The notes: generated from the letters alone by a model not told the origin. Shown: positions 16,671 through 25,928, counted from the stretch's first letter. The stretch: 64,000 nt of DNA from Opitutales bacterium (GCA_024697185.1 JAILGB010000013.1:62001-126000); one strand, 5' to 3'. Made by a program: numbers and translations.

Positions 16671-17411
16671 TTATTTTTTTCTAAGAACCCAAAATCGCGT
16701 ATCGTCAGAAAAATTTTTCACATTGTCCGGTTCTTCACAGATTTCCGAGCGCAATGCCGTATAGCAGATTTCAAACCCTGCTTTTTCAAGAGCGATACGC
16801 ATTTCCGCCGGATCCGCAGCATGAATGAACATCTCGCCTTTTTCCGTAAAATGGTGGTAGTCCCCAAAATCATCGAGTGTTTTTTGCCGGAGTTCGCAAT
16901 CCCACAATTTCCGTTCCCGCTCCCAATACTCCCGCCTCTCAGGATTCAAGCGGTCGTGGCCGGTAAAAATCAGAATTCCCTGCGATTTCAAAACGCGGGC
17001 GATTTCCTTCAAGGCTTGCTCGCGGCACTCCCGTCGTGGGATCATTTGCAATCCGTTAAAAGCGAAAATCGCCGCATCATAAACTTCGTTCCCGCAACTG
17101 AGCGCCGTCGCGTCTTCAACTGCAAAGCAAACTTGCGTTCCCGCGGGAACGTCCGCCAATACGCCACGAGCGAAATCAATCATCAGTTCTGAAAAATCGC
17201 TCACGGTCAAATCTTTATAGCCGAGCAATGCCAAGCCACGGGACACCCGCCCCGCTCCGGCGCCCAACTCCAAAATTTTAGCTGCTTTGGGAATATAGCG
17301 TTCGATCAGCATACGCTCACTCCGCCACAATCCGACATTGACCGCCGCGCGCGCATAATCGAGCACGACATCGGGATTTGAAAAAAACCGGCGGTTAATC
17401 TGGGGATCCAC
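16671..17411 (-). CDS. Class I SAM-dependent methyltransferase
   Basis: Rossmann-fold methyltransferase: motif I ILELGAGAGRVSRGL, the acidic end of strand 2 LTVSDFSELMIDFA, and motif IV region DAAIFAFNGLQMIP. Homologues of this shape include small-molecule and tRNA-modifying enzymes, so the substrate is unknown. The track starts at a TTG inside the preceding gene. A GTG at 17411 lies 4 nt after the TPR gene stop and gives a 246-aa protein starting near PQINRRFFSNPDVV; that start is preferred but unproven. Last gene of the ftsQ-to-methyltransferase run. Confidence 0.75.
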   Translation of the reverse strand: MDPQINRRFFSNPDVVLDYARAAVNVGLWRSERMLIERYIPKAAKILELGAGAGRVSRGLALLGYKDLTVSDFSELMIDFARGVLADVPAGTQVCFAVEDATALSCGNEVYDAAIFAFNGLQMIPRRECREQALKEIARVLKSQGILIFTGHDRLNPERREYWERERKLWDCELRQKTLDDFGDYHHFTEKGEMFIHAADPAEMRIALEKAGFEICYTALRSEICEEPDNVKNFSDDTRFWVLRKK

Positions 17412-17415
17412 CTTT

Positions 17416-19182
17416 TTAAAAATCGCGAGATTCGCGCCAATTGTTGCGCGCAAGAGGCGCCACTAATTTTTTTAATGCGTTCGCGCGAACGGGCGGAAGT
17501 CCGCTGCCTGTCGAGAGCCACATGGCCACCTCCTGCCAAATCGCAGGATTAGGACGGCGCATTTGCGTCAAAACCTGAATTTCTTTTTCGAGTGCCGTCC
17601 GCGTCGCGCTTCCTTCAATCATTCCCAGTTTAATGCGCACGGAAATCATATCCGCCCGCAATTGGGAATGCCACGGGAACAGGGACAAGGCGGCACTTGC
17701 GACCTGATAAGCCGTCTCCTCCTCCCCAACACGACGCAACAAGGCGATAACAGAAACGAACTCGTCGGGCGTATGGTCCGGCATCGCCAAATATTGTGAC
17801 AAAAGCAATTGCGAGTGTTCCCGCAAGCGTTTTTCATCCTTTTTGTTTTGTGTCGCCGCACGAGCGTATGCCGCCGCCAAAATCGCCTTTGTCGCAGCCT
17901 CGTAATCGTCAAACAAATCCGGTTTCGCCTGTGTGATCGCCGCGTAATCGCGAATAGCCTTGTCCGCATCTCCGGCAGTCAATGTCGCTTCAATTTCCGC
18001 CGCAACAAACATCGCCGGCGCGATATTGCGTTCAATCGCACAGCGAAGACAACGTTCCGCGACATCCGGCTTCCCTGTTTCCGCCGCTAAATTGGCAAGC
18101 GACAAAAGCGCCGTTTGGCTTGAGGCGAAATTTTCAAAAATCGCTTCCAATTCTTCACGGGAACGTTTTTCGTTGCCCATCTTATTAAAAAGATAGAGCC
18201 GTTGCAAATAAGGAGTTGCAGAGTCCGGATTTTCAGCGATACGGCGTTCCGCAACTTTTAACGCGCCTTCCAAATCTCCCATCCGTTGGCGATAGTGCGA
18301 GAGTTGCGATAAAATCACGTCGCGTTTTTCCGGCGGGAACGATGTCAGACCGTCCTCTAAAATTTTAATCGCGACACTTGTTTCTCCCAATTCAAAAAAG
18401 CATCGCGATTTCAAAATCATCCCCTGCTGCGACTTGTCGATCGCCTCGTCTTCGAGGATTTGCAACGCGTGTTCATAATCGCCGATCCAAAAGGATGAAA
18501 TCGCAGCATGGTTGGCAATCACCAAATGAACCTCTTCCGGAAGTTTTTCTTTCAACAATGCGACAGCCTGTTTTGCCGCAAGCCGGTCTTGCTGCAGATC
18601 CGACAGCGCATCAAAGTAGCGGTTGAAATACACCGGCGCCAGCTCGCTTCGCATATCCAAATATTTGATGCCGAAATGCAAGGTCTGCAACGCCTGCTTG
18701 GGCTCTATCAACGACGCGAACAGCAAACGCGCCTTAATGTTCGCGGGATCGCATTTCAAAGCGATCTGCACAGCCGCCAGCGCGTCTTCCAAACGCTTGC
18801 CGTCGCGAGCGACAAAAGCCATCTCTGTAAAATATTCGCCCAAATCGTGAATGTGGTCGGCGCGGATTTTTTCCCAATCTCCGGGATTTTTAACAATTCG
18901 CGCCAAAGAAAACATCGTCTTGCGCCGCAATGTCGGATCCGAAATTTTAACAGCCTCGTTATCCATCAAACGCTGTGCGCAGGCGGAAATGTCTTTTTCA
19001 TCCTTGTAAAGGGTCAGCTCCGACAAAAACAACGTATTCAAAAACGAACCCAATTCGGCATTCTCCGGCGTTCCCGCCGTGACGGGACTCTGTTGTTCGG
19101 GCAACGACTGCCCGTGACTTTTTGGACTCGGGAAAAGAAACGGGATCATGGCGATCGAAATCAATAGAGGGAATTTGTGCAC
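17416..19182 (-). CDS. Secreted tetratricopeptide-repeat protein
   Basis: 588 residues with an N-terminal signal peptide (LLISIAMIPFLFPSPKSHG). Many degenerate 34-residue helix pairs follow, for example LEDALAAVQIALKCDPANIKARL and LEGALKVAERRIAENPDSATPYL. TPR solenoids mediate protein contacts, here probably in the periplasm. No catalytic domain is visible. The start is GTG at 19182, 12 nt after the panB stop; there is no earlier in-frame choice. Function unknown. Confidence 0.8.
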   Translation of the reverse strand: MHKFPLLISIAMIPFLFPSPKSHGQSLPEQQSPVTAGTPENAELGSFLNTLFLSELTLYKDEKDISACAQRLMDNEAVKISDPTLRRKTMFSLARIVKNPGDWEKIRADHIHDLGEYFTEMAFVARDGKRLEDALAAVQIALKCDPANIKARLLFASLIEPKQALQTLHFGIKYLDMRSELAPVYFNRYFDALSDLQQDRLAAKQAVALLKEKLPEEVHLVIANHAAISSFWIGDYEHALQILEDEAIDKSQQGMILKSRCFFELGETSVAIKILEDGLTSFPPEKRDVILSQLSHYRQRMGDLEGALKVAERRIAENPDSATPYLQRLYLFNKMGNEKRSREELEAIFENFASSQTALLSLANLAAETGKPDVAERCLRCAIERNIAPAMFVAAEIEATLTAGDADKAIRDYAAITQAKPDLFDDYEAATKAILAAAYARAATQNKKDEKRLREHSQLLLSQYLAMPDHTPDEFVSVIALLRRVGEEETAYQVASAALSLFPWHSQLRADMISVRIKLGMIEGSATRTALEKEIQVLTQMRRPNPAIWQEVAMWLSTGSGLPPVRANALKKLVAPLARNNWRESRDF

Positions 19183-19194
19183 GTTAAAAAGTTT

Positions 19195-19965
19195 TTAGGA
19201 TTTTCTAAGCCTGACATCATCGCGCCACGCGGCGATTGCCGCCGTCGCCCGGCTGCCGAGGTTGTCGTAAATTTTTGCAAACGAGGGTTTTTGCGGCGAA
19301 AGTCCGAGAATATCGTGCATCACCAAAATTTGCCCGTCCGTTGCCGTTCCCGCACCGATACCGACGGTCGGGATCGACACCGCCTCCGTGATCGATTTCG
19401 CCAAGTCTTCCGGGATCATTTCCAAAAGCAACGCAAATGATCCCGCCTTCTCGTGCGCCTTGGCGGCGTCAAAAATACTTTTTGCCTCCAATTCGCTCTT
19501 CCCGTACTTGCGATATCCGCCTTCCGCCATCACGCGCTGCGCCTGCAAGCCGATGTGGGCCCAAACGGGAACGCCGGCTGCGACCAGACGCTCGATTGTC
19601 GGAGCCATCGCGACGCCCCCTTCGATTTTTACCGCCTCCGCACCGCATTCCTGCATCAGACGCATACAAATTTTCAACAACTCCGAAAAATCTCCATGGG
19701 CGACTCCGAAGGGAATATCGACGGCAATCAGCGCATCCGGCTTGGCGCGCGCCACCGCCGCACAATGATGACACATCATATCGACGGTCACGGGAACGGT
19801 GTTTTCAAAGCCCAAAACGACGTTCCCGACGCTGTCTCCGACCAAAAGGACGTCCACATCCGCCGCCGTCGCCAAGCGCGCTGTAACCGCATCGTAAGCC
19901 GTAATGCAAACAAGCGGCGTTCCCGCCGTCTTTGCCCGAGCCAAAGTCTTTATTGTTCGCTTCAT
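19195..19965 (-). CDS. panB: 3-methyl-2-oxobutanoate hydroxymethyltransferase
   Basis: First step of pantothenate synthesis: adds a hydroxymethyl group from methylene-THF to alpha-ketoisovalerate. Signatures are VCITAYDAVTARLA, LLVGDSVGNVVLGFENT (metal Asp), KIEGG, HIGLQAQRV and VGIGAGTATDGQILVMHD. 256 aa, normal. It lies 20 nt after hisC. With coaC at 6.9 kb the window holds two unlinked CoA-pathway genes. Confidence 0.96.
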   Translation of the reverse strand: MKRTIKTLARAKTAGTPLVCITAYDAVTARLATAADVDVLLVGDSVGNVVLGFENTVPVTVDMMCHHCAAVARAKPDALIAVDIPFGVAHGDFSELLKICMRLMQECGAEAVKIEGGVAMAPTIERLVAAGVPVWAHIGLQAQRVMAEGGYRKYGKSELEAKSIFDAAKAHEKAGSFALLLEMIPEDLAKSITEAVSIPTVGIGAGTATDGQILVMHDILGLSPQKPSFAKIYDNLGSRATAAIAAWRDDVRLRKS

Positions 19966-19985
19966 GACATCAAAAATTCAAATAT

Positions 19986-21086
19986 CTACCGCTTTAAAAT
20001 TTCACCCAATGCCGCCAGCAAACGCTCGTTCTGTTTTGGTGTTCCCACCGTAATCCGCAAATGTTCCGGCATATCATAACCGCCCATCGGTCGGACGATC
20101 AGACCGCGTCTTTGAAGTTCGACAAAAACCTCCTTGGCGTCGGGACCGATGTGTACCAAAATAAAATTGGCGTAAGTCGGAACATAATCGAGTTTCAATT
20201 TTTTAAATCCGGCGCAAAGTTTTTTGATGCCTTTTTTCGTTCCCGCGAGCGTTTTCTTCACAAACGCGACGTCATCGATGGCGGCAAGTCCCGCCGTCTG
20301 CGCCAGGAGATTGGAATTGAAGGGCTGGCGCACGCGATTCATCAGAGCGATGATTTCTTTGTTGCCGAACATATAACCGCAGCGGAAACCCGCCAGACCG
20401 TAAAGTTTTGAAAAAGTGCGCGCCACAACAATTTTTTTGCCCGCCGCAATCAGCGGACGCATATCCGGAGTCTTGCCGTCGGCAAACTCGGCATAGGCTT
20501 CGTCCAAAACCAAAATCACGTGATCCGGCAAACGCTCCGCAAACGCGAGCAATTCCTGAGGATCGCAGATCGTCCCTTGGGGATTGTTGGGGTTCGTGAT
20601 AAAAATAATGCGCGTTTTTGCCGTAATCGCAGCCTCGATCGCCTTAAGGTCTGTTGAAAAATCAGGCATCGGCACTGTCACGGATTTCGCTCCCGCGAGT
20701 GTCGTCGCGATTTTATAGACGATGAACGATTTGTCGCCGTAAATAACTTCGCTGTCTCTGTTGAGGATTGTCTGAGCCAAAATCATCAGCGCCTCATTCG
20801 AGCCGTTCCCGATAAAAAACTGTTCCGGGCTGAGATCCCAAAACTTTGCCAGGCGTTCCCGCAAGGCGATTGCCGCGCCGTCGGGATACATGTTCGTTCC
20901 CGCGAGAGCCGCCTTAACCGCCTTGATTGCCTTTGGCGAAGCCCCGAACGGATTTTCATTGGAGGCCATTTTTTCGATCGTCGAAGGATCGATCCCGAAT
21001 TCCCGGGCGACATACTCGACCGGCTTGCCGGGAACGTATTCGGGCAAGTTTTCAATAACTTTATTTGCCAAATCTTTATAATTCAT
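19986..21086 (-). CDS. hisC: Histidinol-phosphate aminotransferase
   Basis: PLP enzyme of histidine synthesis, fold type I. SNENPFGASPKAI near residue 42, GNGSNEAL, ITNPNNPQGT, LDEAYAEF, and the PLP Lys in ARTFSKLYGLAGFRCGYMFG. 366 aa, normal. Some HisC-like enzymes also act on aromatic amino acids. hisF is at 50.4 kb, so his genes are dispersed here. Sel1 gene upstream by 6 nt, panB downstream by 20 nt. Confidence 0.93.
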   Translation of the reverse strand: MNYKDLANKVIENLPEYVPGKPVEYVAREFGIDPSTIEKMASNENPFGASPKAIKAVKAALAGTNMYPDGAAIALRERLAKFWDLSPEQFFIGNGSNEALMILAQTILNRDSEVIYGDKSFIVYKIATTLAGAKSVTVPMPDFSTDLKAIEAAITAKTRIIFITNPNNPQGTICDPQELLAFAERLPDHVILVLDEAYAEFADGKTPDMRPLIAAGKKIVVARTFSKLYGLAGFRCGYMFGNKEIIALMNRVRQPFNSNLLAQTAGLAAIDDVAFVKKTLAGTKKGIKKLCAGFKKLKLDYVPTYANFILVHIGPDAKEVFVELQRRGLIVRPMGGYDMPEHLRITVGTPKQNERLLAALGEILKR

Positions 21087-21092
21087 AAAAAC

Positions 21093-21551
21093 TCAATTGT
21101 TGTGGTCGCCGCAATCACAGCCCGGGCCATGGTGGTGCATTTGATGCAGGGCCTCGAAAGCGTCTGCGCTCCCGAGATCGGCGGCTTGGTGCATCAAACG
21201 CAAGCCCTCTTTCGTATCGGCGGGAACGCCCGTTCCCGTCAACAGCGCCTGCGCCACCTTGTAAAGCGCATCGACGTTCCCGAGATCGGCAGCCCGCTTG
21301 AAATAGCTGTAAGCCAAAACCTTATCGCAATGCCCAAGCTCCTCTTCATCATAGGCGATCGCCAACGCCAACATCGCATCCGCGTTGTTGAGATCCGCAG
21401 CCCGCTCCAACCATTTTTCCGCCTTGGAAAAATCCGGCTCGACCACACCTTCGCCAAAAATATAATAGATGCCGACGGTCAGCATTGCCCGATCGTCGCC
21501 AGACTCCGCCTCCGCGAGCCATTGCTCAAATCCTTTTTCTTCCGCGCCCAT
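21093..21551 (-). CDS. Sel1-repeat protein with His/Cys-rich tail
   Basis: 152 residues with about three Sel1 (TPR-like) repeats: AMLTVGIYYIFGEGVVEPDF, AEKWLERAADLNNADAMLAL and AYSYFKRAADLGNVDALYKV, plus a partial fourth. It ends HHHGPGCDCGDHNN, a likely metal-binding tail. No signal peptide, so cytosolic. The track start extends upstream into clpP; the ATG at 21551 (MGAEEKGFEQWL), 5 nt after the clpP stop, is better. Function unknown; coupling with clpP suggests an adaptor-type role, which is speculation. Confidence 0.8.
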   Translation of the reverse strand: MGAEEKGFEQWLAEAESGDDRAMLTVGIYYIFGEGVVEPDFSKAEKWLERAADLNNADAMLALAIAYDEEELGHCDKVLAYSYFKRAADLGNVDALYKVAQALLTGTGVPADTKEGLRLMHQAADLGSADAFEALHQMHHHGPGCDCGDHNN

Positions 21552-21556
21552 CTGCT

Positions 21557-22192
21557 TTATTTTTTCGCTTTTGATTTTTTTGCGGGAACGGCCTTCACGC
21601 AGTCCGGCTCGACGATTCCGTCCGCCAGCCCGTATTTTATAGCCTCTTCCGCCGAGAGCCAAAAATCGCGATCCGTGTCTTCTGTAATTTTTTCGAGCGG
21701 CTGTCCGGAAGCCTCCGCCAAAATCCGGTTCAATTCCTCCCTCAAGGTCTCCATTTCGGCAGCCTCAATCTGAATATTTGTCGCCGGACCTTCAAAAAAT
21801 CCGCTGATCAACGGCTGATGGATAAGAACTCGGGCATGCGGATAAAGCAAGCGGCGCCCTTTTTGAGGCGCGCTCAACAAAATAGACCCCATCGATGCCG
21901 CCAGCCCCGTCACAATTACCGTTACCGGAGAGGAAATCAATTTGATCGTATCATAAATCGCCATTCCCGCCGTAATCGAACCGCCGGGCGTGTTGATATA
22001 AAAAGTAATCGGCTCGCCGGGGCCCGTTTGTTCGAGATAAAGCAATTTCTCCGTCACATCGCGGGCGGTCGCATCCTCAACAGCTCCCCAAAGAAAAATT
22101 TTGCGCTGTTTCAAAAATTCTTTTTGAATTTGCAAATTCGGCGTTCCCGCCTCGTTTTTTTCTTCGTCACAAGCATTTTTTTTCATTTCCAT
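21557..22192 (-). CDS. clpP: ATP-dependent Clp protease proteolytic subunit
   Basis: Serine protease that forms a 14-mer and works with ClpX/ClpA. Catalytic Ser100 in TGLAASMGS, His125 in RVLIHQP, Asp in EDTDRDFW; oligomer region FYINTPGGSITAGMAIYD. 211 aa with a Lys-rich C-terminal tail. clpX is not adjacent, which is unusual. The gene lies 39 nt downstream of ftsZ, and FtsZ is a known ClpXP substrate in other bacteria. The second ATG, two codons on, could also be used. Confidence 0.93.
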   Translation of the reverse strand: MEMKKNACDEEKNEAGTPNLQIQKEFLKQRKIFLWGAVEDATARDVTEKLLYLEQTGPGEPITFYINTPGGSITAGMAIYDTIKLISSPVTVIVTGLAASMGSILLSAPQKGRRLLYPHARVLIHQPLISGFFEGPATNIQIEAAEMETLREELNRILAEASGQPLEKITEDTDRDFWLSAEEAIKYGLADGIVEPDCVKAVPAKKSKAKK

Positions 22193-22231
22193 ACGACCTA
22201 ATTATACGATTTTAAAATATCTTTCCGCAAA

Positions 22232-23401
22232 TTACTTTTTCTGCGCTTCCTTCAGGCTTTTTTCCAAATTCACGCGTCGGCGGATATAGGTCGGCACTTC
22301 AAGATCCTCACCCTCGTAAAGCAGTCTCGGCACGCCTTCAAAAATGCCGCGATCGTCAATCGGCAGTCCGCCTTCTCCCGTATAGTCGAGCGCGAACGAT
22401 CCCGAATCCTGCATCGCGTTGGTGACATCTGTCGGCGTTAAATATTTTTTCCGGCGATTTTCCGCCGCTTTAATATCTATAGCGCCGATAACGCAAAGTT
22501 TTATCTTGTCCCCCATGCCGGGAACGATGTCGTAGCACAAGCGAACCCGTTTTGTCGCGCCCATTTTTTTTGCGACGCCGCTTGCGATGAGATTCGCCTG
22601 TTCTCCGGTCGGGAACGCCGCAATACTGACGATGACAACCGCCGTGTCGCTTTTGTCTTGCGGCTCGATGAGCGGACAGGCGCTCAGGCTGTCCAATGCC
22701 GAGCGAATCGCGTCCGCCCCGTCTCCCTCGCCGATCGAAAACAATGTCGGCGCTCCCGCGACGGGGAAAAAGCTATGGAACTCGACAAAATCCATGCGCA
22801 AATTTTCATCGGAGGAAAACAACAATGAAAAAATCTTTTGCACGCTGCAGTCGATCCATTCGCGAGGTTTTTCATACATTTCGACAATGCTGCCTTGCGA
22901 CTCGAAGAAAGAAAGTCTGTCACAATCGATTCTCAACAAAAAATGGCATTCCCGACTCAACAGACTATAAGCTTCTCGAGCCGCGGCGACGGGAACGTCC
23001 CCGTCATAGCTGAACGGCATCGTCACAAATGCCGCGACAAATTTTTGCTGTTCCCGCAATATTCTGGCGATTACCGGCGTTGCGCCGCTTCCGGTCCCGT
23101 GGCCGAACGCCGACACGAGAATGACCATTTTCGTATCGGCAAAAAGCTCTACGATCCTTTCGGAATTGTCCCGGGCGGCAACAGCCCCTTTTTGCGGATC
23201 CCATCCCGTCCCCAAACCTGCCGGCCCCGAAAGCATCAGTTTCTCGACATCACCCAATTTCCCCAAATCGCGAGCGTCCGTATCAATATAAATTTTTTTG
23301 ACCGGATAAGCGTCCGTTTTTATTTTTGAAACGTATCCGCAACCGCTTTCTCCGATTCCGACAAGCGCCACTTTCAAATCGTTTTGCATCAAATGTCCCA
23401 T
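22232..23401 (-). CDS. ftsZ: Divergent cell-division GTPase FtsZ
   Basis: 389 residues, the third gene of ftsQ-ftsA-ftsZ. The tubulin/FtsZ plan is recognisable: VALVGIGESGCGYVSKI (T1), YIDTDARDL (T2), GLGTGWDP (T3), AFGHGTGSGATPVIARIL (T4, normally GGGTGTGAAP), TMPFSYDG (T5). The T7 loop, normally NVDFADV, reads LRMDFVEF, so the synergy Asp corresponding to E. coli Asp212 appears to be Glu. A short hydrophilic linker and the basic end YIRRRVNLEKSLKEAQKK replace the usual C-terminal peptide. Divergent FtsZ is known in Verrucomicrobia. An alternative ATG lies four codons downstream. Confidence 0.85.
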   Translation of the reverse strand: MGHLMQNDLKVALVGIGESGCGYVSKIKTDAYPVKKIYIDTDARDLGKLGDVEKLMLSGPAGLGTGWDPQKGAVAARDNSERIVELFADTKMVILVSAFGHGTGSGATPVIARILREQQKFVAAFVTMPFSYDGDVPVAAAREAYSLLSRECHFLLRIDCDRLSFFESQGSIVEMYEKPREWIDCSVQKIFSLLFSSDENLRMDFVEFHSFFPVAGAPTLFSIGEGDGADAIRSALDSLSACPLIEPQDKSDTAVVIVSIAAFPTGEQANLIASGVAKKMGATKRVRLCYDIVPGMGDKIKLCVIGAIDIKAAENRRKKYLTPTDVTNAMQDSGSFALDYTGEGGLPIDDRGIFEGVPRLLYEGEDLEVPTYIRRRVNLEKSLKEAQKK

Positions 23402-23408
23402 TTTTGAC

Positions 23409-24599
23409 TTAAATAAAAAGTTCCTTTAATTGTTGCCAGACACTTTTCCTGTCCGTTCTTTTAAGTCGCTCTTTATATTGTTTTTCAAACAATGACGCCA
23501 AGCCGACAACCGTGCTAAAAGAAGGATCGTCAAGATTTTCCGCAAATTCCAATTTCGGCTCGCTGACCGTAACAGTCGCCCCCTTAAAGACGTTGCCGGC
23601 GGCAACGGCAATATCATCTAATTTTGCCGTTCCTCCGGTAAGAACAAGAGAGGAAACTTTCGCCTCCGGCGGGAGCGCTCTCCTGACGAGATCAAAAAGC
23701 TCGCCGACGCGCTCGCTGACGATCGTGTTCAAAATATAACGGCTGTAACGTTCCCCGCTGGGCAAACCGCAATCTTTTTTGGCATCTTCACTGCTCAGTA
23801 TGGCGGACGAATACGATGTTTTCAGCTTCTCCGCATTTTCATTTTCCGCGTGCATTCCGACAGTAATGTCGCGATTGATATTCATTCCGCCGACAGGGAT
23901 GACACCTGTTCCCCGCAAGATGCCCTCTTCGTCATAATAGGCAAAATCCGTCGTTCCTGCGCCGATGTCCACGACAAGACGATTTTTGCTTCCGTCACCA
24001 GTCTCCGTCGCCCTTGCGGAAGCGAGCGACGCGGCAAAAAGTTCACTGACATGAAGATCGTATGCATTGGCGATTTGGACCATTTCCGTCAAATAATCCT
24101 TTTTGCCCTCCACCATCCAAAGGTAATATTTCAGTTCGCTCGACACCTTGCCTTGGGGGGTTTTGGTAAACTCCGCCGCCTTTCCGTTTGGTGTGATGCT
24201 GTAACATTGCCCGACACGATGAACGATACAATAGCCTTCTTGCGGCAAATGCGCATAGGCGTCCGCCTTCGCCGTTCGCATATCTTCAGCAGAAACACAT
24301 TTTGCCTTTGTCGAGGTCACGCCTGAAATCGGACGTCCGGCGACTTGCCGGTATCCGCTGATCGACATGACCGCACGATGAACGTTCCCGGCAGCGAGCT
24401 GCGCTTTGTTTTCCGCTTCATTGATCGCGCCGTGAACGCATTCGTTCAAAGCCTGCATATTTAAAATCTCCCCGCGGATCATCCCCTGCGTCGGTCTTTT
24501 GGCAGAACTCAAAATCTTCAAGTCGGGATTCACCTCAACGATCAAAACTTTTGTGAACGCTGTCCCGACATCAACAATGGCGTATAAAGCGGCTTGCAT
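23409..24599 (-). CDS. ftsA: Cell-division protein FtsA
   Basis: Actin-like ATPase that tethers FtsZ to the membrane. IVDVGTAFTKVLIVEV (phosphate 1), VVDIGAGTTDFAYYDEEG (phosphate 2), GVIPVGGMNINRDI, LVLTGGTAKLDDI (adenosine motif). It ends with the amphipathic helix KSVWQQLKELFI, the membrane-targeting sequence. 396 aa. Two nt after ftsQ and 7 nt before ftsZ, so translation is probably coupled. Confidence 0.93.
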   Translation of the reverse strand: MQAALYAIVDVGTAFTKVLIVEVNPDLKILSSAKRPTQGMIRGEILNMQALNECVHGAINEAENKAQLAAGNVHRAVMSISGYRQVAGRPISGVTSTKAKCVSAEDMRTAKADAYAHLPQEGYCIVHRVGQCYSITPNGKAAEFTKTPQGKVSSELKYYLWMVEGKKDYLTEMVQIANAYDLHVSELFAASLASARATETGDGSKNRLVVDIGAGTTDFAYYDEEGILRGTGVIPVGGMNINRDITVGMHAENENAEKLKTSYSSAILSSEDAKKDCGLPSGERYSRYILNTIVSERVGELFDLVRRALPPEAKVSSLVLTGGTAKLDDIAVAAGNVFKGATVTVSEPKLEFAENLDDPSFSTVVGLASLFEKQYKERLKRTDRKSVWQQLKELFI

Positions 24600-24601
24600 A
24601 A

Positions 24602-25804
24602 CTAACGGTTCCTATATCTCGGATTAACCTCATTGGGTGGAGTGTTCGGCCTGTTGCGGGGCCGTTGAGGCTGTGAATTTTGTCTCTGTTCCGGCTGACG
24701 GGGATTTTGCGTGTTCAACGGCCGGACCAAACTCGGCGGACGCGGACGAGCGTGCGACGGCGTTCCCGTGGCGCCGGCCTCGTTCCCGTGGCGCGCATCC
24801 GTCGTTCCCGCGGCGGGAATCGAAGCCAACGGGATAATGCGCAACTCGATAAATTTGTTGTTGCCTTTTGTACTAAGCATGAAAACAACTTTCCATGGCA
24901 CCAGAAAACAAGCGCTGTTCCTGTCAAAATAATCCTTCAACTGTTTTTGAGTATCCTCCGATATCCACAAAGCCAGCTCGTCCTGATAACGCTGTGCCGA
25001 AAAAGCGAGCGTCTTAATCGGAGGCAAACCCGCATCCATCCGTCCTTCTTTCGGAGAGACCACAAAATACGCCCAAGACTGATCGTAACGCAGCGGGAGC
25101 AGTTTCTCGGGAATGCGCTTTAATGAAACGCTCTCCCATTCACACAGCAAATTCGCGCTCGTCAAACGGACTGCCTCCAAAAAATCGCGCAAACTTTCAT
25201 GCTTCAACAAGACCTTGAAACCGTTCTCGTTTTCCCGCAATTCATAATCCGTCACAAACGGAAACGCCTCATCCGCCATCGCATTAAAATACGTCTCCGG
25301 GAACAAAACACCATCCGACGCCACCATATTGACGCTTCCATCCGCCAACTTTACGCGCGCAAAAGCCCGCCTCTCCTGCACGCGAACGGTCAACAAATGA
25401 TTCTTTTCATCCCGTTCAACTTCGGCGCGCAAAATCTGCGGATAGTCCAAAAGCTGTTTTTGGACATCATAAACACTTCGAGTCATTACCATACTCGAAT
25501 AAAAACCCGTATATTTCAAAAACCAGTCTTTGTCCAGCGCTCCGTCCGAATGAAAGACAACATCATTGATATGATAAGCTTTATTAACCTCATCCGACGA
25601 AGCGATCTTTACAAACAAATTGGTAAAAATAAAAACCAAAAATGCCGCACTCAAGGCAATCGCGACCCCCTTGAGCCTCAAAACCCACCGCTTGATACGC
25701 GCAGCCCGGCTGACCAACGACGATTTGGCCTTCTGATCAATTTCAGAATGCCAATCTTTAGCCTTTTTCGCAATCGAGGTTGTTTTTTTTGAAAATAAGG
25801 ACAC
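24602..25804 (-). CDS. ftsQ: Cell-division protein FtsQ with long disordered C-terminal tail
   Basis: A 400-residue bitopic protein: basic cytosolic N-terminus, one helix (GVAIALSAAFLVFIFTNLFV, about 46-65), then a POTRA-like and FtsQ domain. Conserved spots include YPQILRAEVERDEKNHLLTVRVQERRAFARV and DGVLFP. It links early and late divisome proteins. The last ~75 residues are Pro/Arg/Asn/Gln-rich and look disordered; three iterated octamers fall within about 50 bp of their coding region. The start is GTG at 25804. First gene of the long run down to the methyltransferase. Confidence 0.88.
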   Translation of the reverse strand: MSLFSKKTTSIAKKAKDWHSEIDQKAKSSLVSRAARIKRWVLRLKGVAIALSAAFLVFIFTNLFVKIASSDEVNKAYHINDVVFHSDGALDKDWFLKYTGFYSSMVMTRSVYDVQKQLLDYPQILRAEVERDEKNHLLTVRVQERRAFARVKLADGSVNMVASDGVLFPETYFNAMADEAFPFVTDYELRENENGFKVLLKHESLRDFLEAVRLTSANLLCEWESVSLKRIPEKLLPLRYDQSWAYFVVSPKEGRMDAGLPPIKTLAFSAQRYQDELALWISEDTQKQLKDYFDRNSACFLVPWKVVFMLSTKGNNKFIELRIIPLASIPAAGTTDARHGNEAGATGTPSHARPRPPSLVRPLNTQNPRQPEQRQNSQPQRPRNRPNTPPNEVNPRYRNR

Positions 25805-25912
25805 AGCGACTCTCTCTTCCCCAAGTCTAACAACTTAGGATTGACACGACAAATTTTATTTGGATTTACAGCCGCGCTGCAATTCTTCCTCGAATTTCGC
25901 CTTTTTTTATGT

Positions 25913-25918
25913 TAAAAT
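25913..25918 (+). promoter_or_regulatory. Candidate -10 box of rodA, 10 nt before the ATG
   Basis: TAAAAT followed by AGACGCGCGA and the rodA ATG. The -35 region is weak. A TTGACA at 25841 lies too far upstream to pair with this box but may serve another start point. Confidence 0.3.
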
Positions 25919-25928
25919 AGACGCGCGA

